Positions 24,226 to 33,521 of a stretch of 64,000 nt of DNA are shown here, in pieces; positions within the stretch are counted from its first letter, which is position 1, and each line of letters begins with the position of its first letter. A program made the translations under genes and the position numbers. Source of the DNA: JAEEJA01 sp036343175 (GTDB taxonomy: Bacteria; Bacillota; Clostridia; Lachnospirales; Lachnospiraceae); assembly GCA_036343175.1 (NCBI GenBank), contig JAZASR010000003.1, forward strand, positions 1-64,000, written 5' to 3'. The notes beneath the pieces are model-generated. The model worked only from the letters and a program-made list of their open reading frames with translations, searched no databases and had not been told where the DNA came from.

Positions 24226-25698
24226 TCATGTATCGGCACCAGGATGCTTATAACGCTTTCCTGTATGCAGGCGGATCATGAACAGGATACCGCAGATATT
24301 AAGCTCTGCACACATTGCTATCCATACGCCCGCAAGTCCCATGCGGGGTGCCATGAAAGCTGCCAGAGGCAGACGCAGAAACCACATGCAAAAAAGATTT
24401 ATGATACTGGAAGAGACGGTATCTCCATAGCCCCGCATGACTCCGGAACATACTATAGATGCAGCAAACATAGGCTCCGCAAATGCTTCTATCTGAAGAA
24501 CGTGACTTCCCATGGCACGGATCTCATTATCGGGTGAAAGGATACCTATCATCTCCGGTGCAAATATATACATAAGGAGTCCCGTCACGGTCATTACTGC
24601 CATACCGGTAAATATTGCAAGCCAGGACAGGCGGCGGGTAAGCTTTAACCTGCCTGCCCCATAGCACTGCCCTGTTATGGTCGTTGCAGCGGATGAGATC
24701 CCATAACCCGGCATATAGCATAAGCCTTCAGCTGTAACAGAGAATGAATTGGCAGCTATAGCGGCTGTTCCAAGCGGAGACACTATCTTCGTGGATACTA
24801 TCTGAGCGCCGCTGGAAAGGAGGTTTTCAATACCGATCGGGATAGCGATGGTAAGGGCAGTTTTCAGTTCTTTATGGTATCTGATCAGGAAAGATTCCTG
24901 ATGGTCATTTTCATGTATCTGATCGTTAAATAAATTTTCACCGGCCGATGATCTCCTGCCTGTTATTGCCAGCTTATCCGACCTCACAAGCAAAAAGTAC
25001 AGCATAAGCAGCGCTGCCAGTCCTTCCGCGCAGAATGTACCCAGCGCCGCACCCATTACTCCGTATCCTGCGCCATGCATTTGCAGTCTAAGTCCTGCTA
25101 TTTGTACAGTCTCATCTCCATAAATAAAGAAAAAGTTAAATATTACGTCAAATATGCACTCCAGAATATTTATAGCACTCGGGATCCGCATATTTCCGCT
25201 GCATTGAAGCATTCCTCCGGCAGTATAGACCATTCCCATTAATGGCAGTCCGCATGAAAATATAAAAAAATAGCGCGACGCATCCCGGCAGATCTCAGGC
25301 GCGCCTCCCAAAATATAAGGAAGCCTGAAGCTTACAGCACAGGCTGCAAGCCCTATAAGGGACGAAAAAATAAGCTCCGTCAGGAGCCCATGCTTTACAA
25401 GATCCCTAGCTGACTTATAATCTTCAGCCCCTATCCTGTGCGCAACCTGTACGTAGAAGCCTGCGCCGAGACACGCAGCTATACCTCCGGCAAGCCATGT
25501 ACTTGAAGAGACTATGCCTACAGACGCAGAGGCATTCCTTCCAAGATGCCCCACCATAGAGGCATCTATATATTCCATGGCAACAGTCGTGATCTGCGAA
25601 AGTATTGCCGGGATGGACAGCTGTATTATGAGAAGCAGCTGCCGTCTTAAGTCGAAGTCCGCTCCTTTGCGGAGATCGGCAAGGTGATCTTTTGTCAT
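24226..25698 (-). CDS. MATE family multidrug/cation exporter
   Basis: 490 residues with about 12 membrane helices in two homologous halves. The first half begins LSIPAILSQITTVAMEYIDASMVGHLG, given here only in part: PAILSQITT and MVGHLG are typical MATE motifs. The second half has IPIGIENLLSSGAQIVSTK and SAATTITGQCYGAG. Such proteins export drugs or metabolites in exchange for Na+ or H+. Between halves is a polar cytosolic loop of ~25 residues. AGGAAATG precedes the ATG. Cargo unknown; about 70 nt upstream of the polymerase gene. Confidence 0.94.
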   Translation of the reverse strand: MTKDHLADLRKGADFDLRRQLLLIIQLSIPAILSQITTVAMEYIDASMVGHLGRNASASVGIVSSSTWLAGGIAACLGAGFYVQVAHRIGAEDYKSARDLVKHGLLTELIFSSLIGLAACAVSFRLPYILGGAPEICRDASRYFFIFSCGLPLMGMVYTAGGMLQCSGNMRIPSAINILECIFDVIFNFFFIYGDETVQIAGLRLQMHGAGYGVMGAALGTFCAEGLAALLMLYFLLVRSDKLAITGRRSSAGENLFNDQIHENDHQESFLIRYHKELKTALTIAIPIGIENLLSSGAQIVSTKIVSPLGTAAIAANSFSVTAEGLCYMPGYGISSAATTITGQCYGAGRLKLTRRLSWLAIFTGMAVMTVTGLLMYIFAPEMIGILSPDNEIRAMGSHVLQIEAFAEPMFAASIVCSGVMRGYGDTVSSSIINLFCMWFLRLPLAAFMAPRMGLAGVWIAMCAELNICGILFMIRLHTGKRYKHPGADT

Positions 25699-25738
25699 TA
25701 TTCACATTTCCTGTTATTTTATTCAGATGGTCGGATCC

Positions 25739-26659
25739 TTATGCGCTTTCCCGTACTGCACGCTCAAAATCCTCTTCAAGATATTTGTGCTTTCTCTGGC
25801 CGATTCCATTTTTAGTAATGAACTTTACAGCATTCACATCAACTTTATCTTCTTCCATGATCAGCTGATCGATGCTTTCAGCGCGTATAATGCCTGACTG
25901 GGGATTAAGCACACTCAGGATAGATGACCTGATATCCGCATCTACAGAAGAATACTCGAATACAAGAGCAGAGTCTATAAGACGGCAGTTTATCATCTTT
26001 AAGTTCTTTATATAGCAGAGACCCTGCAGACTCTTGATGGTGCAGTTGACAAACGTGATATTCTCTGCATTCCAGGCAAGGTATTCACCATAGATCTCAG
26101 AATCATATACAGTTACATTCTTTGTATTCCAGAAGGCATCCTTTGATATAAGCCTTGAATTGCGGACCACAACGTTTTCGGAACCGTCAAAGCAGTAATT
26201 GCCATCAAGAGACAGTCCGTCTATCTCGATATTATTGGAATTCATACCGAAATAATCACCCTTTGCCTGTACGTGATCAAGCTTCACTCCGTCGCACATC
26301 CAGAATGTCTCAAGAGCATTAGTCATATGTACATTTGAAAGACTTACATTCCTGCAGCGTCTGAAATTCTTCGGGGCCTCTATAGTACTATCTGATACTC
26401 TGATATTGTTTGTGTACCAGACACCGGACCTGCCCATTTCGAACCAGGTCGTATTCTTAACGTCCACGTTATTGCAGTACCAGAGCGGATACTTCCATTC
26501 GAAAAAGCAGGAATCGAGAGCTATGTCAGTGCTCTCCTTTAATGGAGACTCACCATTCTTGAAAACACAGTTCTTTATCCTGAGATCTTTGGAATGAAAA
26601 AGAGCCCTTTCGCCGTCAAGCTCCATGGACTCTATATAGTCACAATTATTGTCCTTCAT
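25739..26659 (-). CDS. DUF3737 right-handed beta-helix protein
   Basis: 306 residues made of ~20-residue repeats with regularly spaced Asn, Val, Ile and aromatic residues (LRIKNCVFKNG, IALDSCFFEW, VKNTTWFEMG and so on), the pattern of a pectate-lyase-like beta-helix. Sequence features such as the N-terminal ESMELDGERALF match the DUF3737 family. No signal peptide, so it is cytoplasmic. No catalytic residues can be assigned; the function of the family is unknown. AAGAGGTATC precedes the ATG. Confidence 0.88.
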   Translation of the reverse strand: MKDNNCDYIESMELDGERALFHSKDLRIKNCVFKNGESPLKESTDIALDSCFFEWKYPLWYCNNVDVKNTTWFEMGRSGVWYTNNIRVSDSTIEAPKNFRRCRNVSLSNVHMTNALETFWMCDGVKLDHVQAKGDYFGMNSNNIEIDGLSLDGNYCFDGSENVVVRNSRLISKDAFWNTKNVTVYDSEIYGEYLAWNAENITFVNCTIKSLQGLCYIKNLKMINCRLIDSALVFEYSSVDADIRSSILSVLNPQSGIIRAESIDQLIMEEDKVDVNAVKFITKNGIGQRKHKYLEEDFERAVRESA

Positions 26660-26817
26660 ATGATACCTCTTTGTATAAATAACCTGTACCTGATCTGCAT
26701 CAGGCTTATCATATCAGCCTTTGACGCTAATGCTAACAAATGCCCAAAATAAATGTATGTTATTTATCCAACAGATATCATAAAATAATTATTAAATCAC
26801 TATCCTGTTGACAGATC

Positions 26818-27114
26818 TTAAGCCAGATATGTGAATGCCTCTCTGCCTGTCATGCCCTCACGCACGCCAAGCTTCTCTGCCTCGGGAGATGCCTTCTTTA
26901 TGACGTTTGAAAGAATGGCATCAAAATCTGCTCCGCCTGCAAGGACTGCTGCATCACCGAACTTAACTGCTGCCTCGAAGTTAAGATAACCGCACATGAT
27001 GTAGCCGCGCTTTCCCTGTATTATTATCATATTGGGATGGCCGTCTCCGCCCGGCTGCTCTATAAGGATGCCAAGTCCGCTATTACCATTGATCGAAAGA
27101 TCTTCAACTTTCAT
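26818..27114 (-). CDS. DUF1805 (YunC-like) protein
   Basis: 98 residues. The core IIIQGKRGYIMCGYLN, followed by a conserved GDAAVLAGGADFDAIL and a helical end with REGMTGREAF, is the YunC/DUF1805 pattern. Function unknown. The Cys in MCGY is conserved in the family as I recall it. AGGGAGGT gives strong initiation. It lies 26 nt after the MalY/PatB gene, so it is probably cotranscribed with it. Confidence 0.85.
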   Translation of the reverse strand: MKVEDLSINGNSGLGILIEQPGGDGHPNMIIIQGKRGYIMCGYLNFEAAVKFGDAAVLAGGADFDAILSNVIKKASPEAEKLGVREGMTGREAFTYLA

Positions 27115-27140
27115 AATGTACCTCCCTTAAACTCTGCTGA

Positions 27141-28316
27141 TTAATAACAATGTTTGCTGACAAATCTTTCAAGACGCTTAAGTCCGTCCATGACTCGGGA
27201 CTTCTGTGTGGCAAGGTTCATCCTTACGAACCTTTCTCCGCCTTTTCCATATATGGTGCCGTCTGAAAGCATAAGTCCGGTTTCTTTTCTTAAAGCTCTG
27301 CAAAATACCGCACTGTTGTCTGAGACACTTGAAATGTCTATCCATACAAGATATGTCGCAGGTCCTTTAACGACTGAAAGCCCTTCAATGCTGCTTTCAA
27401 TGTAATCATAAACCGTTCGTTTATTTTCTGCAATATATTTTCTTAAAGAATCAAGCCACTCTCCGCCCTCAGTGAAGGCTGCTATTGCAGCATCTATCGC
27501 AAATGTATTAGGCTCTGCGCATTCATCGGTATTTAATGCCCGGTCAAACCTCTCTCTCAAGTGCTTCTCAGGTATCACTGCCGCAGCTGTATGAAGTCCC
27601 GCAATATTAAATGTCTTGCTTGGTGCTATCGCCATGATGCAGTTATCTCTGCAATCTTTGGAAGCGCTTATGAATGGCACATATTCGATACCCGGGTCTG
27701 TAAGATCGCAATGGATCTCATCAGAAAACACTATTACTCCATTGTCACGCGCAAGCTTCCCTAACCTTGCAAGTTCCTTAAGAGTCCAGATGCGGCCGGA
27801 AGGATTTTGAGGATTGCAGAAAATCATGAATGTCACTTCCGGGTCTGACAGACATTTTTCCAGCCCATCCCAGTCTATCGAATATGAATGATCCTCCTTA
27901 TCATAGATGAGCGGACATTCTACAGGTCTTCTGCCGTTATTAACTATAGAGTTAAAAAAGATGTTATATACAGGGGTCATCACAAGGATCTTCTCTGACG
28001 GGTGGGTAAATTTCCGGACAGATGTCGATAAAGCAGGCACTACACCCGTGGAAAATATCAGCCATTCTTTCTTTATATCAAGGCCGTGGCGCGCCTTCCA
28101 CCAGCCCATATATGCATCATACCAGGCATCAGGTATTACCTGATAGCCGAATATTCCATTTTCCGTTCTCTTTCTGATGGCATCTTTTACAGCGGGCGCT
28201 GTCTCAAAGTCCATATCGGCGACCCACATAGGGAGGTCCGCTTTGACCGCGTCCCATTTAAGGGAGTTGGTGCCCCTGCGGTCTGTGATCTTATCGAAGT
28301 CAAAATTTTCCGGCAT
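27141..28316 (-). CDS. MalY/PatB-type cystathionine beta-lyase/aminotransferase
   Basis: 391 residues, fold-type I PLP enzyme. The N-terminus FDKITDRRGTNSLKWD with WVADMDFE is diagnostic of the MalY/PatB subgroup. FCNPQNPSGRIW, SDEIHCDL and PSKTFNIAGL (PLP-lysine) complete the active site. It probably cleaves C-S bonds of cystathionine or cysteine-like compounds to pyruvate and ammonia, with possible regulatory activity as in E. coli MalY. AAGAGGATAATAA precedes the ATG. Confidence 0.93.
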   Translation of the reverse strand: MPENFDFDKITDRRGTNSLKWDAVKADLPMWVADMDFETAPAVKDAIRKRTENGIFGYQVIPDAWYDAYMGWWKARHGLDIKKEWLIFSTGVVPALSTSVRKFTHPSEKILVMTPVYNIFFNSIVNNGRRPVECPLIYDKEDHSYSIDWDGLEKCLSDPEVTFMIFCNPQNPSGRIWTLKELARLGKLARDNGVIVFSDEIHCDLTDPGIEYVPFISASKDCRDNCIMAIAPSKTFNIAGLHTAAAVIPEKHLRERFDRALNTDECAEPNTFAIDAAIAAFTEGGEWLDSLRKYIAENKRTVYDYIESSIEGLSVVKGPATYLVWIDISSVSDNSAVFCRALRKETGLMLSDGTIYGKGGERFVRMNLATQKSRVMDGLKRLERFVSKHCY

Positions 28317-28460
28317 TTATTATCCTCTTTCTTTCTGTTCATTGTATATTACATAATATATAAGCGTATTTAACTTAATAAAAGCTTAAATTAACCGGTC
28401 TATCAAAATACCTGTCTGAGAAATACACACCGGTGCTTCTGCCTTTCTCTGGCAAACATG

Positions 28461-28480
28461 CCATATCTGATAAGATATGG
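28461..28480. promoter_or_regulatory. Small hairpin between HAD phosphatase and malY/patB-type gene
   Basis: CCATATC (28461-28467) pairs with GATATGG (28474-28480). No U-run follows on the minus strand, so it is a weak candidate for a terminator; it lies 12 nt past the phosphatase stop. Confidence 0.35.
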
Positions 28481-28492
28481 GGCACCAAAGAC

Positions 28493-29290
28493 TTACAGCT
28501 GTCGCAGGATCTTCATGACCCCGTCATCATCATTAGATGCAGTCACATGCGCTGCAGCCTTTTTCAGCTCATCGCAGGCATTTTCCATGGCGTAGCTTTC
28601 TCCCACGCTCTGTATCATCTGATAGTCGTTCATATAGTCGCCGAAGGCCATTGACTCTTCATATGATATGCCGAACTTCTCCTGTATGATCTTTATGCCT
28701 GTCCCTTTATTGATATCTTCATTGAAGACATCGATCCACTCAGGACCTGAAAGCACGTATTGCAGATCAGTCTCTCCAAGCTTCAGTTCTTCAAGATGAG
28801 AAGCAGAGTCCTTTGCTTCAAAAAAGAAGGCAAGCTTCACTATATTGTCAAGCTCCGGACATTCTTCCAGATCACTAAGGAACCCAAGCTCATGGTAATA
28901 CATACGGCCATTGGCCTCTGTCACATCATCTCCATGAAGCATCCAGGCGCTTTTCCGTCCGCAGAGGATAAGGGCTCCGTGGTGGGTCTCCTTATTAGCC
29001 CTGATATACCTGACTACAGTCTCCTTCCTCATGAAATTGCTGTAGATATTTTCATCGTGATAGAATACGAGACCCCCGTTCTCAGCAATGAAAACAAGGT
29101 CGTCCTTAATATCAGAAAACTGATCCTTCAGCGTGGAATACTGACGGCCTGAAGCTATGACTGTCCTTATGTCCTTATGTGATCTTACCCAATCCTTAAA
29201 GTCTGCCGGCTCTTTTTTTCTGCTGTCGAGCAATGTGCCGTCCAGGTCAAGAGCTACAAGGCGGATTCTTTTTCCATAATTATCTGTCAT
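28493..29290 (-). CDS. Cof-type HAD family phosphatase
   Basis: 265 residues. HAD motif I DLDGTLLDS (nucleophile Asp), motif II in VIASGRQYSTL, and motif IV GDYMNDYQMI with metal-binding aspartates. A C2B-type cap lies between motifs II and III. These enzymes dephosphorylate sugar phosphates, flavin or PLP; the substrate cannot be read here. GTGAGGAAAG precedes the ATG. Confidence 0.93.
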   Translation of the reverse strand: MTDNYGKRIRLVALDLDGTLLDSRKKEPADFKDWVRSHKDIRTVIASGRQYSTLKDQFSDIKDDLVFIAENGGLVFYHDENIYSNFMRKETVVRYIRANKETHHGALILCGRKSAWMLHGDDVTEANGRMYYHELGFLSDLEECPELDNIVKLAFFFEAKDSASHLEELKLGETDLQYVLSGPEWIDVFNEDINKGTGIKIIQEKFGISYEESMAFGDYMNDYQMIQSVGESYAMENACDELKKAAAHVTASNDDDGVMKILRQL

Positions 29291-29391
29291 GATCTTTCCT
29301 CACAATATTATTAATATTTACTTTTAATTAACCTTACCTAAATCAACTGAATTTCTGATAAATAAAGCGTTCAGGCATTGCATTCCGTAAA

Positions 29392-30708
29392 TTATTTCAG
29401 TTCCAGAAAATCCGTCGAAAAATTGCTGGATGGTTTTTTCGGAAACTTGAATGACAAAGAAAATTCTGCCTCTTTTATATCCTCTTTCTTTATGTCATAT
29501 GATATGCCGGAAAAGAGGCCTGCAGGAGTAAATAAAGTATATCCGGCAGGAACGATGCAGTCTCTTAAAGGTTCATCATAGTCGCTGCCTATAAGCTCAC
29601 CATTTACCGTAAAATCCGTGGATGAGACACTCACCATATCAGGGTTATCATTTTTTATATAGAGAATAGTTGTATTATCATCATCGCCATATCGATTTAC
29701 GGGTGATTCAAATAAGCTTACCTTTATGCCGTTATTATTAAAAAGCTCCTTTGCTCCATCCGGTATTTCCGTGCTGGTGTCGAAATCGTAATCCGCATCA
29801 GTCTCTATGGTTTTTATATTATCTGACTTATAAATGGAGTTATATTCGGAATCATGTATCTCGAAATTTCCAAATACGATCTCCTTCATAATACCGGCAG
29901 GGACGAAAAAGATCTCATCATATGTAGTGGCGTCTGAATGAGGCTTAAGCCATTCATAATAATTTGAGTAGTTCGGAGCCACAGCCCCTCCGTTAATACC
30001 CGCCAGATCGAATTTAACATATACTTTCTCATCATTATTGTTCTGAAACCTGATACCTATTTTCATATCAGCCCAGGTACGGCCGTATTTTGAATTAAGA
30101 GGACCAAGAGGCTTATTTACGTCACCATCCTTAAAATCATCAGAATCTGTATAGAAGTCGACTACCGATACGGTAACTCCATGACTTTCCATGATAGTAT
30201 TATCCCCGGTAACGTTATAGGATGTCTTCTTTCCGCCACTAAAGTTACTGAGAGGGGTCTCATTATGGGCATACAATGTGTTATCCTTATGCGGCAAGGC
30301 TGTCCGAAGCAGGGAAGCAAAAAAACAGGTGCAGATAAGAATAACTATAGCCACACGCAGATGCCTTAATGTCTTTCTGGCTTTTTGATCTGCTTCATTT
30401 ATCTGTTTTTCAGCAGCCTCCCGGGCAAGGTCTTCCGCCTGCTTATAATCGGCCTGATGCCGCCTCTGCCACTCGGCGTCATTGCCATAAGAGCTTCCGC
30501 AATGAGGACATACAGTGTCTTTTCTCGTATCGATCATGCCGCCGCAGAAATCACATGTGATAAAGGGATCATAGTGCTCCATCATATAGGCATCGCGGGC
30601 TGCCTGCTTACGGTACTCAGATCTCGAAAGAATGTGGGCCTTTATATGTATGTAACGTCCAATAAGACTGATTATAGCAATAATATTAATAATAATAAGA
30701 AAGATCAT
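29392..30708 (-). CDS. Membrane protein with zinc ribbon and extracellular beta-domain
   Basis: 438 residues; family not recognised. Residues 1-23 form a membrane helix. CDFCGG and CPHCGS near residues 54-72 make a zinc ribbon. A Glu/Ala-rich helix precedes a second membrane helix at about 117-135 (IVILICTCFFASLL). The rest, about 300 residues, would be outside and is beta-rich, with repeats of ionic-strength-like DNTTILYIKN and VRFQNN patterns resembling Ig-like DUF domains of Firmicute lipoproteins. AAGGAGA precedes the ATG. It follows a second unknown membrane protein by 21 nt; the pair probably works together at the envelope. Confidence 0.75.
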   Translation of the reverse strand: MIFLIIINIIAIISLIGRYIHIKAHILSRSEYRKQAARDAYMMEHYDPFITCDFCGGMIDTRKDTVCPHCGSSYGNDAEWQRRHQADYKQAEDLAREAAEKQINEADQKARKTLRHLRVAIVILICTCFFASLLRTALPHKDNTLYAHNETPLSNFSGGKKTSYNVTGDNTIMESHGVTVSVVDFYTDSDDFKDGDVNKPLGPLNSKYGRTWADMKIGIRFQNNNDEKVYVKFDLAGINGGAVAPNYSNYYEWLKPHSDATTYDEIFFVPAGIMKEIVFGNFEIHDSEYNSIYKSDNIKTIETDADYDFDTSTEIPDGAKELFNNNGIKVSLFESPVNRYGDDDNTTILYIKNDNPDMVSVSSTDFTVNGELIGSDYDEPLRDCIVPAGYTLFTPAGLFSGISYDIKKEDIKEAEFSLSFKFPKKPSSNFSTDFLELK

Positions 30709-30729
30709 AGGATTCTCCTTAACAGATTC

Positions 30730-32355
30730 TTAATTCCAGGACTTAAGGTGCGGCTGCATGGTCACAGGCACAGAATACTCTTTCTTCAGGAAAAGACCGG
30801 CTGTCCTTTCTTTATCTGCTTTTTGATCCATATTGAAAAAGCGGATAACATAAACTCCTTCACCTTCACTAAAGCTGTGATATTCCTCCTGCATGCCAAA
30901 ATCACCAAGATCATGTTCCCCGGTATAGCTTAGGCGTACCGTGAACTTATCATTCGCGCCCGGAATTGATGAAGTTCCCGGCACATAAGCATTCGCACCC
31001 GGAATTGATGAAGTTCCCGGCACATCAGTATAAGCTCCGGGTATTGAAGATCCCGCGGCATATAAAGACCCTCCCTCAACGCGGCTTGCAAGTTCGGGCG
31101 AAAGCTCATAATAATCTCCCGGAATGGCATATACAAGCTTATCACTGAAGCCTTCCCCGTTTACTTTAACAAGATATATGATACCGTCCTTTTTATATTT
31201 GCCAAGTTCCCCTGCACATCCTAAAGGCAAAAGATCTACAGAGCCGTTATTTTCAGTATTAACTATGTGGACGTCATCTTCTACGGCACGTCCTTTAAAC
31301 TCTATGCCTGTAACCTTATCCGGAACCAGATAATAGTTCCCGTCCTGCAGACTGTTCAGGATCTTATCTCTGAAAGACTCTGCTTTTTTTGGCTTCTTAA
31401 AAAGACGGTACAGACAGAAAAATAAAAAAGCATTCCATATCAATGTAAATATCAGTCCAGATACCCCGTCTTCATGGATGTCTCTGATAAATGAAGGAAT
31501 CGAAAGAAGCAGGCCAAGACCAGCAAGCAGAAATGGGATCAAAAATATAATGCCGATAATATTGCCGGTTTTGGACCACTTATCCTCTGACTGGATACTG
31601 GAAAAGGCTGAGATCAATGTGCCTGCTGATATTCTGACCTTGTGTTCTGTATGGGGTGTATTATCCTGAGAAAACCGGCCCTGACTGTAACTTAAAGGTG
31701 ACTTAAGCTGCTGAGAAAGATCCTGCGCATTTGTATTAACCGGAGAAGAAGAACTCTGATCGTAACTTACAGACGGCTGCGGCTGCCGGGAAAGGCTCTG
31801 CGTACCTGAAGCCGGGCCTGCAGTATGAAGATGATCTTTAAGTTCAGGAGAAAGTCTGTACTTTATGCCGAGATATACAGTTCCATTGCCGGGCTTATCC
31901 TCGCCCAAAGTCACGATATAAACAGGATCATTTAAACGACAAAGGGGATAATCATCAGCATCTGATATTCTCTTTTTGCCAAAGGTCCTTAAGTGTACAT
32001 AATATTCCCAGTGACCGTCTTCATCTTCATCCGGATCATCATTACGGATATATATTTTATCCACGTCATCAATAATATCTTCATAGATCCTGTATTGAGA
32101 ATTCTTTACAGCTTTTAAAGTGATATATGCTGAATGGGCAGTGATGAAAATAAGTACCAGTAAGAAAATAGATATAACAGTGACAATAAAGCTTACGGAT
32201 GAATCCCCTCCTTTAGATAAGAAGAAAATAACAAGCATAAAAATGAGGAATCCGGAAAGAAAAACAGGCATAAGGACCACGCCCTTAACACTTTTTTTAA
32301 TATCAGCTTCCGTAAGCTCATGCTTCCATGTATCTGTTCCTGAATAATTCGTCAT
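30730..32355 (-). CDS. Multi-pass membrane protein with 13-residue repeats
   Basis: 541 residues; family not recognised. Two membrane helices near 27-48 and 52-76, a soluble segment (DEDGHWEYYVHLRTFGKKR), a Ser/Gln-rich linker (residues about 180-235), two more helices near 265-315, then a second soluble domain. Near residue 440 stands a tandem repeat of 13 residues built on VPGTSSIPGA. The two soluble segments look similar in layout (both mention data like YLVPD/YHVHL strands), which hints at internal duplication. Weak ribosome-binding site GGTGAAG. Transcribed with the zinc-ribbon membrane protein downstream. Role unknown. Confidence 0.7.
   Translation of the reverse strand: MTNYSGTDTWKHELTEADIKKSVKGVVLMPVFLSGFLIFMLVIFFLSKGGDSSVSFIVTVISIFLLVLIFITAHSAYITLKAVKNSQYRIYEDIIDDVDKIYIRNDDPDEDEDGHWEYYVHLRTFGKKRISDADDYPLCRLNDPVYIVTLGEDKPGNGTVYLGIKYRLSPELKDHLHTAGPASGTQSLSRQPQPSVSYDQSSSSPVNTNAQDLSQQLKSPLSYSQGRFSQDNTPHTEHKVRISAGTLISAFSSIQSEDKWSKTGNIIGIIFLIPFLLAGLGLLLSIPSFIRDIHEDGVSGLIFTLIWNAFLFFCLYRLFKKPKKAESFRDKILNSLQDGNYYLVPDKVTGIEFKGRAVEDDVHIVNTENNGSVDLLPLGCAGELGKYKKDGIIYLVKVNGEGFSDKLVYAIPGDYYELSPELASRVEGGSLYAAGSSIPGAYTDVPGTSSIPGANAYVPGTSSIPGANDKFTVRLSYTGEHDLGDFGMQEEYHSFSEGEGVYVIRFFNMDQKADKERTAGLFLKKEYSVPVTMQPHLKSWN
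30951..31028. repeat. 39-bp tandem repeat inside the membrane protein gene
   Basis: Two nearly identical 39-bp units (30951-30989, 30990-31028) followed by a partial third; they encode the repeated VPGTSSIPGA segment in frame. Confidence 0.85.
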
Positions 32356-32592
32356 ATCTTATCTTCACCCTTCTTTTACATATCTATAATGCCGTTCCGA
32401 CAAAGGCCTGCCCTATGCTGACCGGGGACGATGATACCTCATACAGCCATATAAGAACATAGGCATAAAAATGCCATTTAAAAACACGGCAATAACGATC
32501 AGCAGTCTGCTTTATTTTATTGACCTTCTAATATAATACAATAAGCATGTAAATTTTCTGTAAAGTATCAATAATCTGAAAGTTAAAAATAT

Positions 32593-33216
32593 TTACATGA
32601 ATTTGAGGGCAGCTTTAAGGACCTGGTCTACATCCGGATCCGGTCCTGCATCTGCCTGATGAACGGCCTTGAAGGCCTCTGACTCACTATAGCCCAGAGC
32701 AGTAAGGGCAAGGATCGCATCTGAAAGCACCTTATTGTCTGTATTCTTAGCCGAAGGAACTTTTGCTCCGGTACCTGATGCTGTATCTTCAATACCATCA
32801 TCATTACCCAGCGTTTCCAGACTGAATTTATCCTTAAGCTCAAGCACTATCTTGCTGGCGGTCTTTGCGCCGATACCGGGAGCTTTTGATATTGCCCTGG
32901 AATCCCCGGACATACAGGCGATCTTCAGACCTTCAGTTGTCATAACAGAAAGGATGCTTAAGGCTGCCTTAGGGCCGACTCCATTCACAGTTATCAGGCT
33001 CTTAAAGACATTCAGGTCATCGCGTGTCAGGAAACCGAAAAGCTGCATGGCGTCCTCTCTTACCTGCAGATAGGTATAGAGCTTTACCTCGCTTCCCCTC
33101 GATACCTCTTCTGTTACAGGATCAGGCACCCAGATCTCATACCCAACTCCATTGTTATCTACCACGACCATGCGGCCGTCCATATAGTCGACCATTCCTT
33201 TTATATGTCCTATCAT
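32593..33216 (-). CDS. ruvA: Holliday junction branch migration protein RuvA
   Basis: 207 residues from the ATG at 33216; GAGGTAAAAGG lies upstream and MIGHIKGMVDY matches the usual RuvA start. OB-fold domain I, then helix-hairpin-helix motifs (LITVNGVGPKAAL and SKAPGIGAKTASKIVLEL) that bind the DNA backbone, an acidic linker and a small UBA-like domain III (ALTALGYSESEA) that contacts RuvB. It tetramerises on four-way junctions. The usual partner gene ruvB is not downstream; instead an unrelated membrane protein gene follows after 237 nt. Confidence 0.96.
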   Translation of the reverse strand: MIGHIKGMVDYMDGRMVVVDNNGVGYEIWVPDPVTEEVSRGSEVKLYTYLQVREDAMQLFGFLTRDDLNVFKSLITVNGVGPKAALSILSVMTTEGLKIACMSGDSRAISKAPGIGAKTASKIVLELKDKFSLETLGNDDGIEDTASGTGAKVPSAKNTDNKVLSDAILALTALGYSESEAFKAVHQADAGPDPDVDQVLKAALKFM

Positions 33217-33273
33217 TCCTTTTACCTCAAAATTAATGTTTAAAATAATTCTTTCAAAAGTGATCTTTGAAGC

Positions 33274-33322
33274 TTTTAAGCCGGTCAAAGTTATAAACCG
33301 GTCTGTGTTTTAAGCCGGTCAA
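33274..33322 (-). repeat. Three direct GACCGG(C/T)TTA repeats upstream of ruvA
   Basis: On the minus strand TTGACCGGCTTAAAA occurs exactly at 33308-33322 and 33274-33288, and a variant GACCGGTTTATAA lies between them (about 33290-33303). Spacing is about 17 bp. The arrangement resembles an operator array for a DNA-binding protein. It is within the frame region upstream of the chosen ruvA start. Confidence 0.65.
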
Positions 33323-33420
33323 CTTACCTGATCCGACCTGATCAGCTGAATACACTATAACATAAAGAAATGGAAATAAGGAAAAAATCTTATATCAGGA
33401 CCTGTCTGCCTGAAAAGCTT

Positions 33421-33490
33421 ATGAATATAATGTTGTTTGCCCTTGCAGCCATTTATTAATAATGTTTGCCCTTAAAACCATTTATGAATA
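33421..33490. repeat. Imperfect 35-bp tandem duplication of a promoter segment
   Basis: Units 33421-33455 and 33456-33490 share AATG, TTTGCCCTT and CCATTTAT in register. The second unit carries the working -35 of the nucleosidase gene promoter; the first keeps TTGCCC but has a decayed -10. Confidence 0.65.
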
Positions 33491-33494
33491 TAAT
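33466..33494 (+). promoter_or_regulatory. Sigma-A promoter of the nucleosidase/SPL-like pair
   Basis: TTGCCC (33466-33471), 17-nt spacer, consensus TATAAT (33489-33494), 27 nt before the ATG at 33522. Confidence 0.75.
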
Positions 33495-33521
33495 AAAGGT
33501 ACTTCAAAAAAAAGAGCGTGA

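Larger units (their letters stand above)
33217..33521. other. 305-nt gap between divergent ruvA and nucleosidase-like gene
   Basis: Holds three GACCGG-type direct repeats just upstream of ruvA (33274-33322) and a duplicated promoter segment for the plus-strand gene (33421-33494). Between 33323 and 33420 I see nothing definite. Confidence 0.6.
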
